64,000 nt of DNA from Zanthoxylum bungeanum (GCA_019454045.1 SKCR01015044.1:23841-87840); one strand, 5' to 3'; positions 36,779 to 48,679 are shown, counted from the first letter of the stretch. Made by a program: numbers and translations. The notes: generated by a model not told the origin, from the sequence alone.

Positions 36779-37104
36779 GGGAAGATAACTCAAGGTTCAA
36801 GGGGGCAGAAAAGAACACACTTAAAAACTTCTATTCTCTGATACAAATTCTGAGAATTCTATTCCTTTGTTGCCGCCCTCACGCGGCTATCAAAAGAAAG
36901 TAAGGTAACAAAAAGCCTTATTTCCTCATATTACATAAACAGCATCTCATTCCACTATACTGACTTGGGCGTTGGAGTATACCCGGCACCCACCATACCG
37001 GTGGTAGTCAACTCCCGTTCATTTTATCTTTGTTTTGCAGGATCGTTGATGCCCCCAATCTACAAATTCTGATTGTGGACCTCGGGCGAAAACCAGCGTC
37101 TACA

Positions 37105-39290
37105 TACGTATGCTTAAGATTCGGATCATTGTATCCGTTGAGCTTGTAGAAATGCTTTGACATTCTCTGGAAATGGGTGTTAAGATCTTTGATCTTTAAG
37201 GAACAACACCGCATTTGAAAGTATTCCCGGCGAGCCTGTTCTATCAGTGGGGCTCCTTCTCCGAGGAATTCTTTGTGTATGATTCCCATAGCTACAGCCG
37301 CTGATTCGACTTGGTAGAACTGTTGTTGTCTGAAACCTCCGAGACTCAGGAACTATTCTCTCAAGGCTCCAAGAGTACGAGAGACAAATTCTACGAGTAC
37401 ATTGTGTACAGTATTGCCTGGCTTAAGTAGCATCAAATCCGTCCATGCAACAAATTCTTGCATCCTGTTAGGCCATTTGGACGGTGGGACATCATCAAAT
37501 GTGAACCAAGGACCTGTCACTGGCTTGGTTGACGCCGGTGGTGATTGTGTAGCTGTACCCGTAGGTATAGGCTCAGTATTATCAGGTTCTTCGGTCATTG
37601 GCTCATTTGATCCAGTAGATGTGGCCATTAACATCTTTGTGATGTCTGCCATGTCATCTGAGTCACTGGATACTATCTGGACAGAATCACTCTCAGGCTC
37701 CGAGGATTCTATAGACTGTTCAGAACTTTCAGGTTTAGGCTCTTGGGTTGAGAGTTGTTGGGTATAAAGTTGCTGGGTTGTAACAGTCGGTTGAGGCTGA
37801 GGGGTCTGTAACGGTACAGTAGGGAATTGTGTTTCTGGAACATAGGTTTGTGTTTGGGAAGGTCGTGTGTAAGGCTGTGAATGACCGGGTTGCGATATTG
37901 GCTGGGGTAAAGGTTGTGAGTATATCGGTGGAACTGGGTTTTCTGGATATTGGCGTTTTGGTGGTGCTGGTTTCCAAGTACCATGGACACTACCATAAAT
38001 CTTTGACCAGTCTGTTTGGGATGAGGTAAACGATGAAGGTGGGTAAGGTTGATAGGCTGGATATGAGAAGGTTGGTGAAAATGGGTTAGGTGTGAAAGTC
38101 TGTGGAACAAATGGGGTTCGCCTGTCGGCTTCCATTTTTGCAAGTTCTGCTTTCAGTTTCTTCATCTCAGCTTCTTTATGGTCAAACTCTGGACCAAAAT
38201 AGTTGTGAGAGACCATGGTTCTCATGTCTCTATCTAGCTGAGCAATTTGAGCCACCGTATCTTCATACATCCGTTGTAGCGTATTGGCTAACGAATCCAC
38301 CTTTGTCTCTGTCCTCTGAACATGTTGAACAACATGGTCCACCTTAGTTTCAATACTGCGAAGTACAGTATTCTGAACTCTAGCGTTCTGCGTGTGCCAG
38401 TTTAGCACAGCTTCATGCTGTTTAGGTTCCTCCATATGACCTGTAGGTGTAACAGTAGTTGGCTGGACATAAGGCTTTGCAACAACCTTAGTCTGTGGGT
38501 CAACGATCTTCTCGAGCGGTGGGAACTGCTCCTGATAAGAAGACGTTGAAGGCTGATACATCATGCAAGGTTGTACCTGTGGAAGAGGCTTGGCAGTCCA
38601 TTTTTTCTTTGGACGGCAGCTGATGAGTGGGATACGCTTTATGATCTGGCCAGTTTCATCTTTAAGCAGTATCTCATCCTTTTTGTACTCTTCTGTGAAC
38701 CTCTTAGGTTGAGGCTCTTTTCGTTCTGCAATGCCAACTGTAGGACTGTTGTCTGTGTCGTCACGCCATGGTTTCTCTGGTTTGCACGGAGACTTTGGCC
38801 TTTTTAACTTCCTTCTTCTCCTCCTCCTGAGGAGAGCTTCATCATCGTCACTATCATCAAGGAGATGACAGTCACAATCTGGGTCGCACATTCCTGACCC
38901 TGGGGCATCCCATAAGAAATGACCATCGATCTTTGAAGTATAGACCGGAAAGCCATCTGAATTAAAAGCTTCGATGGGGATATCTTTTTCTCTCAGACCG
39001 TTGGTCGGATATGGAGAAATCATACAAGAAAATGGTTATCGCACTTTCTACCGGCTCAGGCTGAGAAAATGATGTCGAACAGTACCATCCATCTGTCTGG
39101 AGAAGACAGCTTGTGTGCTTTGGACAGGCTGAGTGCTCCGTAGGAACTTTTCATAGTTGGTCAGCCATTCCAAAGGCATGAGCTGTAATAGCTCTTCCTT
39201 CTCAATCTGTCGTGGGATCTGCACAATTGTTGGCACCTTGTCAGCAGAAGTCTGATCTGCTAAAATCATCAGAGCATCTAAAATAGAAAA
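37105..39290 (-). pseudogene. Caulimovirid ORF1 N-terminal half: coiled coil and capsid core
   Basis: On the minus strand the frame 39269-39048 (LLQLMPLEWLTNYEK) leads, after a frame break near 39040, into a long open stretch 39023-37353. That has a basic cluster (RRRRRRKLKRPK), a heptad-like coiled coil around 38180-38380 (VDHVVQHVQ, TKVDSLANTLQ), a proline/glutamine-rich linker and the start of the capsid domain (FTFDDVPPSKWPNRMQEF). One in-frame TAG near 37350 interrupts the capsid core, which then continues (SKHFYKLNGYNDPNLK) to the palindrome edge at 37105. It continues in frame at 32370 on the other side of the insertion. Confidence 0.8.
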
Positions 39291-39294
39291 TCTT

Positions 39295-39906
39295 GTGGAA
39301 TATTCACATGTTCCAGAAGGTGTTCAAGTATCTAAGACCCCTTCACTTCTTCTAAACCCTTATAACCTGTACAAAAGACCCAGTACTGTTACCAGGAGTA
39401 TTCGTACTCTTATTTCTACACATCGACCAACTGCTAAAGAATATGTCCAGTCCTCCAAGCTGGATCAGTGCGCTCTCCGAGCCACACAAGATGAGCAGTA
39501 TGTAGATCTGGAGATTCCGAAAGATTTCGTCTCCAGTTGGAAATCAGAAGGGTACACTCATTTTCATATGGGTGCTGTGAGGGTTATCTTAACTCTCCAT
39601 GGAAGGAAAGGATTGCCAGTAACTGCCAGACTTGCTTTGTTGGATTCCAGATTCAAGGAGTATCAACACGCAGTAATTGGCACTGTTCTCACCACTCTCC
39701 ATGCGGGGAGTGTGTTGTTAACCTTCTACCCAAATTATAATCTGTCTTTGCAGGATCCAAATCTGCCAACTGCCTTTAAGATCCAAGTTCGAAAAACACA
39801 TAACGCAATACAGAAGAAAGCAAGTATGTTTCCCAAATATAATAACCATAACTCATCCACTGAGTCACACGAAGCTATTAAGAAACACAACAAATTGTTG
39901 CGCTAG
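39295..39906 (+). pseudogene. Caulimovirid movement protein fragment, inverted
   Basis: 203 codons on the plus strand, opposite to the rest of the viral copy. The segment has the pattern of a 30K-superfamily movement protein of caulimovirids (VDLEIPKDFV, HFHMGAVRVILTLHG, ARLALLDSRFKEYQ). The N-terminal codons upstream of the first methionine (from about 39270) also read in frame. After NLPTAFKIQV the sequence no longer resembles the family and ends in a stop at 39904, so the C-terminus is lost. The position and orientation imply an inversion breakpoint near 39270-39290, or a second partial insertion. Confidence 0.75.
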
Positions 39907-40115
39907 GTGATGGCTTTGTGAGAATTTGAGATTTATCTCAAAACTCATTTTGATTGGGATTAGGTTTGAGACAGGATTTGAGATTTTGTAAGATTATACG
40001 TACTTGGATAAAGTTTGAGAATTGATTTTGGATTTAATTTAAAATCAAAACGACAGCCTATCATTGTTGTTATGTTAGCTTTATGTAATGCGAGGACAAC
40101 TTCCAAGCCCCGAAG

Positions 40116-41066
40116 TGGGAGAATCCATAATTAGCCCATTGAATTCTTATCCAACATCTCAATAATCCATCAAACTTTTATTTTCACTCACTAGTCCACT
40201 GAATTTTTAAAAACCGTGTAACCAACCCATTGACGTAACGCCGTTCCGCGCGTGTAACTAACGGACCGTTTAGTGAGATTGTTCAGATTTTTTCAGTGCC
40301 ACGTAGACTTTTATAATACATCTCATTAGCCCCATGAACTTTTATAATACATCTCATTAGCCCCCTGAACTTCAATATTTTACCTATAAACCTACATAAC
40401 TCTAAAAAAATGATGTTAAAAACTCTTTAAAATATAATACTATATATTTGAGAATTTAACTCAAATATATAGTATTATCGTTTCAATATTCTGTTTCTTT
40501 TCGTCTTTATGTGTTGTTATTGTGTACCATTTGTTAATAATTTAAGTACCATGAATTTGTGTTTAATATGTTGCGTCACATTTATTCTAAAATTATTTAT
40601 TAAAAATTAGAAATGATTGTATTTTACTATTATTTTTTTAATATTGATTTTTTTTTTAGTAGTGTTGATTAATGTTCAAATGGAATTAAATAGACCATTT
40701 GTAATTTTGATGATGGTTATAACACATAATATTGATGATGGTTTATGTAGTTATAAAGAGTTTTTAACATCATTTTTGAGAATTATGTAGGCTTATAGGT
40801 AAAATATTGAAGTTCAGGGGGCTAATGAGATGTATTATAAAAGTTCAGGGGGCTAATGGGATGTGTTATGTTACATTTGCACTGTTAGCTGCCACATCAT
40901 CAACTCCAAACGGAAAAATCTGACGTGGACGGTAAACGGAACGACGTTACACTGAATGAGTTTGATACACCGTTTTTAAAAGTTCAGTGGGCTAATGGGT
41001 GAAAATAAAAGTTCGGTGGGCTATTGAGATGTCGGATAAAAGTTCAGAGGACTAATTATGGGTTCT
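40116..41066. mobile_element. Non-autonomous Mutator-like element (MITE)
   Basis: 951 bp bounded by the nine-base repeat GCCCCGAAG (40107-40115 and 41067-41075). The ends are inverted repeats several hundred bases long: the left end has AGAATCCATAATTAG and the right end has CTAATTATGGGTTCT. The mirrored phrases around 40330-40470 and 40750-40860 include the AAAGTTCAGGGGGCTAATG type. It has no ORF. A nine-base duplication and long inverted ends are the Mutator-like pattern. The exact tip may be off by a few bases. Confidence 0.75.
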
Positions 41067-41169
41067 GCCCCGAAGGTAACAAATTAACCTCTGTCCAATA
41101 CCTATTTTGAGCACTCGAACCCAAACACAAAATAAAATTGGCAGGTGATTTACATTCACGAACCATATG

Positions 41170-41336
41170 AATAAAATCAGGAGTGCGTATGGTTCAGGAT
41201 CTCACCTTAAAGTCCTAGGTTCGATTCCAGGGAGTGCATTTCTTGTAAGAGTCTAGGAGCCGGAGGTTTTACCTGCTCCACTTAAGCCCGACAGATATGG
41301 TTTGACTGTGGAGTTTCCAACGATTTAAAAAAAAAA
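41170..41336 (+). repeat. Possible tRNA-derived SINE
   Basis: GGTTCGATTCC (near 41218) matches the RNA polymerase III B-box, preceded about 35 bases earlier by a weak A-box-like GGTTCAGGATC. The segment ends in an A-rich tail near 41327. No flanking duplication was confirmed. Confidence 0.4.
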
Positions 41337-41755
41337 CCATATAAATAAAAGTACAATTAAAATAAAAGAGATGACTTTTAAATTTTCACAGTAATCTTCC
41401 AAATACCAAATCCTACAAAGATTATCATTGAACCACTTGAAAATATTCATTAAATCTGTAATCACCTCAAAATTATTAAAATCTTTTTCTCTAAACTCCA
41501 TTCAAGGGACTTAGCAATTCCGCATACGTATTATTTCCATGTAACTTAACCTACCAAAATGGTCCCGAATGACTCCTCCAAAGAGACTAACCACTGTCCC
41601 AATTTTATTACTGTTTTCTTCTCAGATGGAGCTTTTAACTTTGTTGCTCTGTCAGAAACATAAAATAAAGTAATGAGCATTTTTTTATTCACAAGAACAA
41701 ATGTAAAATAATTCATCACCCTGGCAAAAAAATACAGAAGAGTCTGCAGTGTCAT
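41337..41755. other. Gene-free 3' flank of RLK-B
   Basis: AT-rich sequence with no convincing gene. The short frame at 41546-41755 has no recognisable domain. Confidence 0.5.
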
Positions 41756-42150
41756 CTAATTACCTCTTTGCCTGTTGAACATATTTTCAGGTTCAAAAAG
41801 AACTTTCTTAATTGATTGTAATTCATGGACGACATTGCTGATGTTCATTCGATCTTGTGGAGATTCCATTGAACAAGCAACTCCAATTCTAATCATAGAA
41901 ATGAGACATTCTCTTCTTCTGTTGATTCCTGTTTGCATATTACCAGCCAAATCTTCATCATCATTTAGGAGTATTGGATCCACAATATCCATCACACGCT
42001 CAGGCAAGGCCATTCTTGCAAAACTATGGAGATTCAAGTCCCCTTCAAACATAAAGTTTGTGGGTCTTTTTCTTATTACTATTTCTAACAGCAATATCCC
42101 ATAGCTGTAAATATCTCCATTTGTGGATACCTCACTCCCTAAGCCATATT

Positions 42151-42371
42151 CTGTAATTCAAAAAATTAATTTACATGAGATATCATTAGATTATTGAGGA
42201 AAAAGGTGAAGAGTATTTGCAAATGTAAAAATCAATTTATTGAGAAAATGTTAACAAATTAATTTGAACAGTTACACTACATTCTTCATTGAAGAAACAA
42301 TTAATTTGGTCTTGCTCCAAGTGAACTTTAGATACCAAACTGCAATAATTGATAAATATAAAGGATAATAC
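42151..42371 (-). other. Intron of RLK-B
   Basis: Donor CCAG|GTATTA and acceptor TTACAG|AATATG on the minus strand, 221 bp, at the same codon as in RLK-A and RLK-C. Confidence 0.92.
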
Positions 42372-44834
42372 CTGGAGCAATATAGCCAATAGATCCTTTG
42401 ACACCAATGGAGCTTGTTTGCTTATGAGTGGATGGAAAGAATCTTGCTAAGCCGAAATCACCAACATGTGCAGTCATTCTATCATCAAGAAGAACATTGC
42501 TGGGTTTGAGATCGCAATGAGCAGTTGTAGGTTGACAATCATTGTGCAAATAGTTCAGTGCACAAGCAACATCAATGGCGATGTTTAGTCTCAAAAGCAA
42601 ATTTAAATTTCTTGGCGTCTCATTTATTTTATCTTCTGTAGTGACTGGATGCAACCACTCTTCTAGGCTTCCATTAGGCATAAACTCAAACACAAGAGCC
42701 TTGAAGTCGTTTCCTTGGTAATCCACACCTGAACATGCAGTGAGAACCTTGAGAAGATTCCGATGTTTGATGTTCCTTAATGCCTCACACTCGGCTATGA
42801 AACTCTTGGAAGATCCATGTTGAAGAAGGTTAAACACCTTCACTGCAACAATTGTTCTACCCTCATCAAGAATCCCTTTATAAACAGACCCAAAACTACC
42901 TGCACCAATCAAATTTGCGGAGGAGAATCCTTCAGTAGCATTGTAGAGATTTTGGTACGATAGGTTTATGAGTGAATTTATCAAACTGATTGGAGCCTGT
43001 TTCTCTTTTCTATTCCTTACGAAATAAAGAAATAAAAGAGATATCATCAAAGCAAGACCAACAAGCCCAGAAACAATAGCAATTATTAATTTCTGTGCAA
43101 GGGTCAATCTTCTCTGTTTAGATTTCTTGGAACCACATTTTGGTAGATTAAATTCGGGTATCCCACCACAAAGCTTGCTGTTTCCCAAAACTGAAGTAGC
43201 ACTCTCATTCTTGAAGATTCCATCCATTGGTACCATGCCCTCAAAGTCATTGTAAGAAAGATTTAAATTCCGGAGGGATTGAAGTCTTGCAAAAAAATTA
43301 GGAATTTCACCTGAAAGATTGTTTTGTGACAAATCCAAAACTCCAAGACCTTTCAAAGAACTAAATGATGAAGGAATAGGACCTTGGAATATGTTACCCT
43401 GCATGTTTAATTGTTCCAAACTTATACAACTACCAAGACTACTTGGAATCTCACCCGATAACGAGTTCCCAGATACATCGAACGTGCCTAAATTTTTCAG
43501 GTTTCCAATTCCACTAGGAAGGGAACCGGTCAAATGGTTTCCAGACAAGTCAAGGGCAATGGATAAAGATGAGAGGCCAGTGAGTGGTAGGGGTATGGTA
43601 CCACTAAGATTGTTATTAGAAAGAAGAATTTCTATTAAGCTCCTGCACTGGCCTATGCTTGACGGGATATTGCCCAGAAGAGAATTGTTCCTCAAATCTA
43701 ATTGGAGTAACAACCTCAAATTCCCAATAGAAAATGGAATTTGTCCCGATAATCTATTTCTATCCAGGTACAATAACTTCAAATTTTGGAGCTTTCCTAT
43801 GGAGTGGGGGATGGTACCTGAAAATTGATTATTTGACATCACTAGCATCTGCAAGTTAACAAACTTCCCAATCCCATCGGGGATTCTTCCAAATATCTTA
43901 TTGTGGTCAAGGAGCAACAATTCCAGAGTGATTGAGATATTGGTGATGCATGCAGGTAGTGACCCTCCAAAGTTGTTGTCATTTATAATCAATCGCTTTA
44001 AACTAGTTGCATTAGTCAAAGAGCAGATGAAGTTTAAATCATCGAGTCCCCCACTCCCAAGATTGTTGGATGTAATTATAAAATCACGAAGATGTTGTAG
44101 CTTTTCCACATAAGGCACTCCCCCGGTTAGTTTATTTCCTCCGATTTGAATTTCTTCCAGATTGGAGGCATTGGATATAGAACGTGGAATAGCACCAGTC
44201 ATGTTGTTTGAAGAAATGCGGAACTGTCGAAGATTCGGGAGAGTAAAACCGAAATCTAAGGGAATAACCCCTATAATTTCGTTGTTTGACACGTCAAACA
44301 TTTCGATTGAAGAGAAATTGAAGATAGAGGAAGGAATAGTACCTGACAACTTATTTGCACCCAGTGCTAGGTTCACTAGATTCTTCAGTAAGCCAAAAGT
44401 AGAAGGAATATTCCTATCCAAATAATTTCGAGACAAAGAGAGTGTTTGAATAGATGATAAGTTTCCCAAAGAAGAAGGTAAGCTTCCAGTCAAATTGTTA
44501 ACACTTACAGAGAGAAGCTCAATCTTTGTGAAGGAGCCAAATTCAGAAGGAATTTTCCCCACTAACTGGTTATAGGCTACACTAAATTGAACAAGGTTTG
44601 AGCAACGGGATATGTTGGCAGGAATTTCCCCGCCAATTGAATTACGGTACAGATTTAACCATTGCAAGTTAAGCAATCGACCAATTTCTGGAGGGATTTC
44701 CCCACTAAAAGAGTTGTTACCAATATCTATTACTGCCAATCTTCGCAAATGACCAATTTCTGAAGGGATTTCATGGGTGAAGAAATTATTTCGGAGACTT
44801 ACCACTTTAAGAAAGCTTAAATTTCCAATGTAAG

Positions 44835-45177
44835 TGTTGTGATTCACCGATCACTTTAGAGAAGATTGAGGAAAAACCGAAATCAATATTATTACTACAA
44901 GAATAATACACAAGTTTTACACAAAGAAAACTCACAAAAAACCTCACTCTCTCTCAAGCTCTCTACTTGGAGCTTACACACTTTGGGATACTTTTACAAT
45001 GGGTGAAGGGCTCATTTTATAGTGTCCAAGACTCGTGAACAGTGTCACACGTCTTGGACACGTTTTGCCAATCATTCACAGCTTGCACACGTCTTCAGCT
45101 TCTCTGGCAAGCAAGTCAAGCTTCTCTGGCAAGCAAGTCAAGCTTGCTTTCGGTGCTAAGACAAGCTGTCTTCAACA
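44835..45177 (-). repeat. 3' LTR of copia-4
   Basis: Plus-strand ends TGTTGTGATTC and GTCTTCAACA. On the minus strand the purine tract GAGGGGGAGATT abuts it (45178-45190). Confidence 0.95.
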
Positions 45178-45344
45178 AATCTCCCCCTCGGTGAAGACTT
45201 GCCCAAAATCTGAGCCGACCATTAATCACCCAAATCGGATCCTCCCCTGGCTGCATCTGAATGACTGCCTACGTACCCTGAGTTGGGATCAAGCCAATCG
45301 TAGTTCTCTGTATCTGAAACAATCGCCATTTGACAGCTATCCCG

Positions 45345-45530
45345 GTTATGTCTCTGCACAACTCTAGCTTGTCCCGATCATCGTTCCTTTGTGGACATGT
45401 CGGCTGTGTCTCTGCACAGCACACTTCATTGCATCTCTGTACAGTATTCTTCTGCTATGTCTCTGCATAGTACAATTCATTGTGTCTCTGCACAGTAATC
45501 TTCTGTTGTGTCTCTGCACAGTTTTGCTGC
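45345..45530. repeat. CTCTGCACAG tandem tract replacing RT-RNase H
   Basis: About seven imperfect copies of TGTCTCTGCACAG, spaced about 24-30 bp apart, fill the place where copia-1 has over 1.2 kb of RT and RNase H. The motif derives from the end of RNase H (compare CTGTGCAGAGACATAGC at 4337 in copia-1), so repeat expansion accompanied the deletion. Confidence 0.75.
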
Positions 45531-45547
45531 CATGTTTATTCACTTCC

Positions 45548-48056
45548 TCAGTGCCTTCTTGCCTTTGGGAAACTCTCTGGCTCCCCCACATCAGTAAGCA
45601 GAATAAATTCGGATCCCGGATATCTGGTTGATGGAATCCTGCCTCGCTCAGATCTTCTTGTCTGAGGTCCACTGGTTTCAGGAGGTCTGTCATCATCCAT
45701 CTCTGTGAATGATCTTGCAGCTTCTAGTGGAGTGGGTTGCGGCTCCCCCTGCTCAACACTTTCTTCTGTCATCTCCGATGGAACAGGCTGTGACTCCTCT
45801 GGTTCTGCTTCTGGAATTTCCTCGTGCACCATATCTGTGGCCAATTGTGCTGGTGCTGGGTCTGGATTTCTGTTGGCACTGGATTTGGAAGACATTCTGG
45901 GCATTTCAATGTCTTCAATTGTCTGGTTTTCGAGAAACTCTACTTCCTAGCTTCTGATGACAATCTTTTCCTTCGGATCCCATAGTCTGTATCCAAATTC
46001 TTCATCTCCATGGCCTAGGAATATACATGGAGTTGTCCTTGCATCGAGCTTCTCCCTGAGCTCATTGGATACATATACAACGGCTAAACAACCGAATACT
46101 CTAGGGTGAGTGTAGGAGGGATTCTTACCAGACCACACTTTCTCCGGAATCTCCAAGTTCAACGGTTCAGTTGGTGATCTGTTGATCAGGTAACAGGCAG
46201 CACGAACAGCTTCTCCCCAGAATGGCTTTGGCAGCTTAGCCATACTGATCATTCCTCTGACTTTCTCCATAATGGTGCGGTTCATGCTTGCAGCGACACC
46301 ATTATGTTGTGGAGTGTGTGGAACAGTTCTCTCATGTCGAATGCTATGTCTCATGCAGTAGGCTTCGAACTTCCTGGAACTGTACTCGTTTCCATCGTCT
46401 GTGCGAAGATATTTCAGCTTCTTCCCTGTTTCATGCTCTACCATGGCGTGGAACAGCTTGAACTGATCTAGGACCTGATCCTTCGTCTTGAGGAAATACA
46501 CCCAGATTTTCCGTGAAGCATCATCGATGAAAGTCAGAAAATACTTGTTACCGCCCAATGAATCAACCTCCAAGGGACCACAAACATCAGAGTGCACCAG
46601 ACTGAGCAACTCTGATCTTCTCTCTGAAGAGAAATCAAATGAGACTCTGCGTTGCTTACCAATCGAGTAGTGGTTGCAAGGACCTTGTGCAGCATCCTGG
46701 TAAGCTCTTTCTTGTTCAGGGTAGACAACCCTCTCCCACTCATGTGTCCGAGTCTCTGGTTCCACAGTTTTGAGAAGCCTCATTTTCAGCTACATTGAAG
46801 CTATCTGCACAAATCTTCACATGAGTCTTGTATAGTGCACCGCAAGCATGTCCTCGGGCGACAATCATGACACCTTTCGTCATTCTCCATGTGCCATTTC
46901 TGAAGTGATTTTCATAGCCCTGTTTGTCAAGAGCTATCCCTCCGAGAGTACATTCAGCCGAAGTTCTGGAACATGCAGGACATCCTTCAAGATCAATGTA
47001 CACCCGACATTTGTCCGCAACTGAATATCACCCATTCCTACTATCCCAGAGGAACTGATATTTCCCATCTTCACTGCTCCAAAGTCTCCCGCTTTGTATG
47101 TTGTGAAGAAATCTCTGTGAGGAGTGACGTGGTAGGATGCTGCAGTATCTACCACCCACTCAACATCTTGGGTTGCGTTGTGAAGACATGTCTCTTCCTG
47201 TATGGAGCATATTGCTACACATAACGTGTGTGCTCATCTGTACACGACCAGTGTCTCTCCTTCGCATTCTTCGACTGGTGATTGCCTTCTCTTTGCTCTC
47301 GTTGCAGTTTTCGGCAATTCTTCTTTAGGTGGCCTACAATGCCACAATGGTAGCACTTATAGGTAGGCTTCCTTCCATCTGAGGATCTACCCCTGGTTGT
47401 GCTTCTGCCTCTCTCTCCGTCTCTTCTTGATGTCTTCCTCGAGTCTCTGTGACGAAGGCTTCTGTCTGTTCTGAGCCAACATCTTTTCTCCTGGACTCCT
47501 CATTCGACAGGGCATCTTTTACCATAGGCATGGTAACTTTACCTCCTGGAGCAGAATTGCTGAGAGTAACCACCAATGTCTCCCAGTTGTCAGGAAGGGA
47601 ACTGAGTAGTAAGAGGGCTTGTACTTCATCTCCCAGCTGCATGTCTACTGCAGACAGCTGATTCACCAGGCTCTGGAACTCGTTGGTGTGTTCTGCAACG
47701 GAAGTTCCACTCCGTAGCTTCAGGTTCACCAAACGCCTCATTAACAGGGCTTTATTCCGAGCTGTCTTGGCCTGGAACATGTCTTCCAGCTTTATCCACA
47801 TCTTGTAAGCATCTGATCCTGTGCTACATGGTGGAAGACACTGTGACCGATCCACTGCCTAATCTGACCAAAGTTTTGTGTTGAGTTTATTCCATCATGC
47901 TCCTTAACAGACTCTGGTTTCACTCCCTTCAACTCGATGACATCAAACAGATCTTTACAATGCAAAAAATCTATCATCCTAGGTCTCCAGAGGGAGTAAG
48001 TAATTAGTGGCAGCCAGTTTAATCATTGCACCAGAATGAGAATCCTCCAACTCCAT
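45548..48056 (-). pseudogene. Copia gag-protease-integrase polyprotein of copia-4
   Basis: The start ATG at 48056 aligns with copia-1's ATG 409. Gag spans 47977-47334 with a frame break near 47830 (HHVAQD then AYKMW). The knuckle (YKCYHCGIVGHLKKNC) lies near 47330. The protease segment at 47155-46934 has DTAASYHVTPH. The integrase at 46670-46020 is open and has LVHSDVCGPLE, FIDDASRK, and HTPQHNGVAASMNRT near 46290; the expected glutamate in the last motif (usually AERMN) reads as serine-methionine. A linker ending in RSERGRIPSTRY follows, then RT is absent. At least three frame breaks exist, so even gag was probably supplied in trans, or the breaks are recent. Confidence 0.85.
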
Positions 48057-48267
48057 TTTAAGTTTTAAATTTTAAAATGGGAATACCCTAAAATCGGGAC
48101 TGAATTTCACAAATCCGAGGTCACCGTTGCGTCCGGAACGGTCGAAAATGGTGGAATAGACACTTCGTTGGTCTAAATCCGACACAGGGGCTGATTTGTA
48201 AATTCCTAAAAGTTCTGGGGCAAAACTGTAAATTTCAAAACTTCAGGGGGCTAAATGAAATTTACCA

Positions 48268-48435
48268 GGCTGCTGACGTGGCAGTGCTGACGTGGCAATG
48301 TGGGACCGGATGGCTGACGTGGCAGACACGTGGCGCTGACGTGGCGGATGACGTGGCGAATGACGTGTCTGATGACTGGGCGATGACGTGGCGGCTGACT
48401 GGGCGCTGACTGTGCGCTGACGTGGCGCCACGTGT
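48268..48435. repeat. GACGTGGC repeat array in copia-4 leader
   Basis: Seven GACGTGGC copies and several near-matches (GACTGGGC, ACACGTGGC) occur in about 170 bp between the primer-binding site and gag. The same array, on the other strand, opens copia-1 (85-195). ACGT-core elements of this kind are typical bZIP binding sites. Confidence 0.8.
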
Positions 48436-48679
48436 GTCGTCTTCAACCTTCAGCAGCGCGTGCGGCGCGTGGAGCGCGTCGGCAGCTCTCTGGAAGGCGC
48501 GTGCGGCGCGTGCGGCCTGCTGGGACGTCGGTTCGGTCTCCGAAAAATACCACCGTGCTCGTCTCGACGTGAACTAGCTGATGGTGTGCTCAAAGTTGAT
48601 TTTTGACAACTTTGCCGGAACTCGAATTTTCCGAACCAAACTCCGTTCTTCGGTTTTTCGATCCCAATGAAGAACCAAA

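Larger units (their letters stand above)
32371..37104. mobile_element. Palindromic LTR-like element (U5 ends outward) inserted in viral capsid gene
   Basis: A 4734-bp insertion is bounded by TACGT duplications (32366-32370 and 37105-37109). Its termini are TGTAGACGCTGG and CCAGCGTCTACA. The two arms (32371-34359 and 35121-37104) are inverted copies that differ at only a few positions, including eight 135-137-bp tandem units in each. A 761-bp centre (34360-35120) holds a different tandem array. Each arm has an outward TATA box and, outside it, sequence homologous to the U5 end of the gypsy LTR at 62758-63385. It thus looks like two inverted LTRs, or a fold-back element derived from an LTR. No protein gene is seen in it. 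Confidence 0.85.
35121..37104 (+). repeat. Right arm of the palindrome
   Basis: 1984 bp, the inverted copy of 32371-34359. Plus-strand order: tandem units, U3-like unique part, TATA 36772, U5-like end. The last 140 bp include GACTTGGGCGTTGGAGT, CCCGGCACCCACC and TTTTGCAGGATCG, all mirrored in the gypsy LTR at 63230-63385. Confidence 0.92.
28700..39906 (-). other. Endogenous caulimovirid (pararetrovirus) insertion, rearranged
   Basis: This is a fossil copy of a plant DNA pararetrovirus. On the minus strand the order from right to left is: a pre-capsid region with a coiled coil, capsid core, CCHC knuckle, aspartic protease, reverse transcriptase, an unassigned ORF and a promoter-like leader. 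The movement-protein piece at the right end is on the opposite strand. The capsid gene is split by the palindromic element 32371-37104. Frameshifts and stops prevent expression as a unit. The domain order and protein feel are closest to the Florendovirus-like group, but that is inference from memory. Confidence 0.8.

Noticed and set aside
37402..38807. Plus-strand ORFs of 60-121 codons
   Set aside because: They are antisense shadows of the viral coiled-coil and capsid frame, which has clear domain content.
41170..41336. Functional tRNA gene at the B-box-like GGTTCGATTCC
   Set aside because: No cloverleaf can be drawn from the flanking bases and the A-box is weak. A SINE-like relic is the most that can be said.
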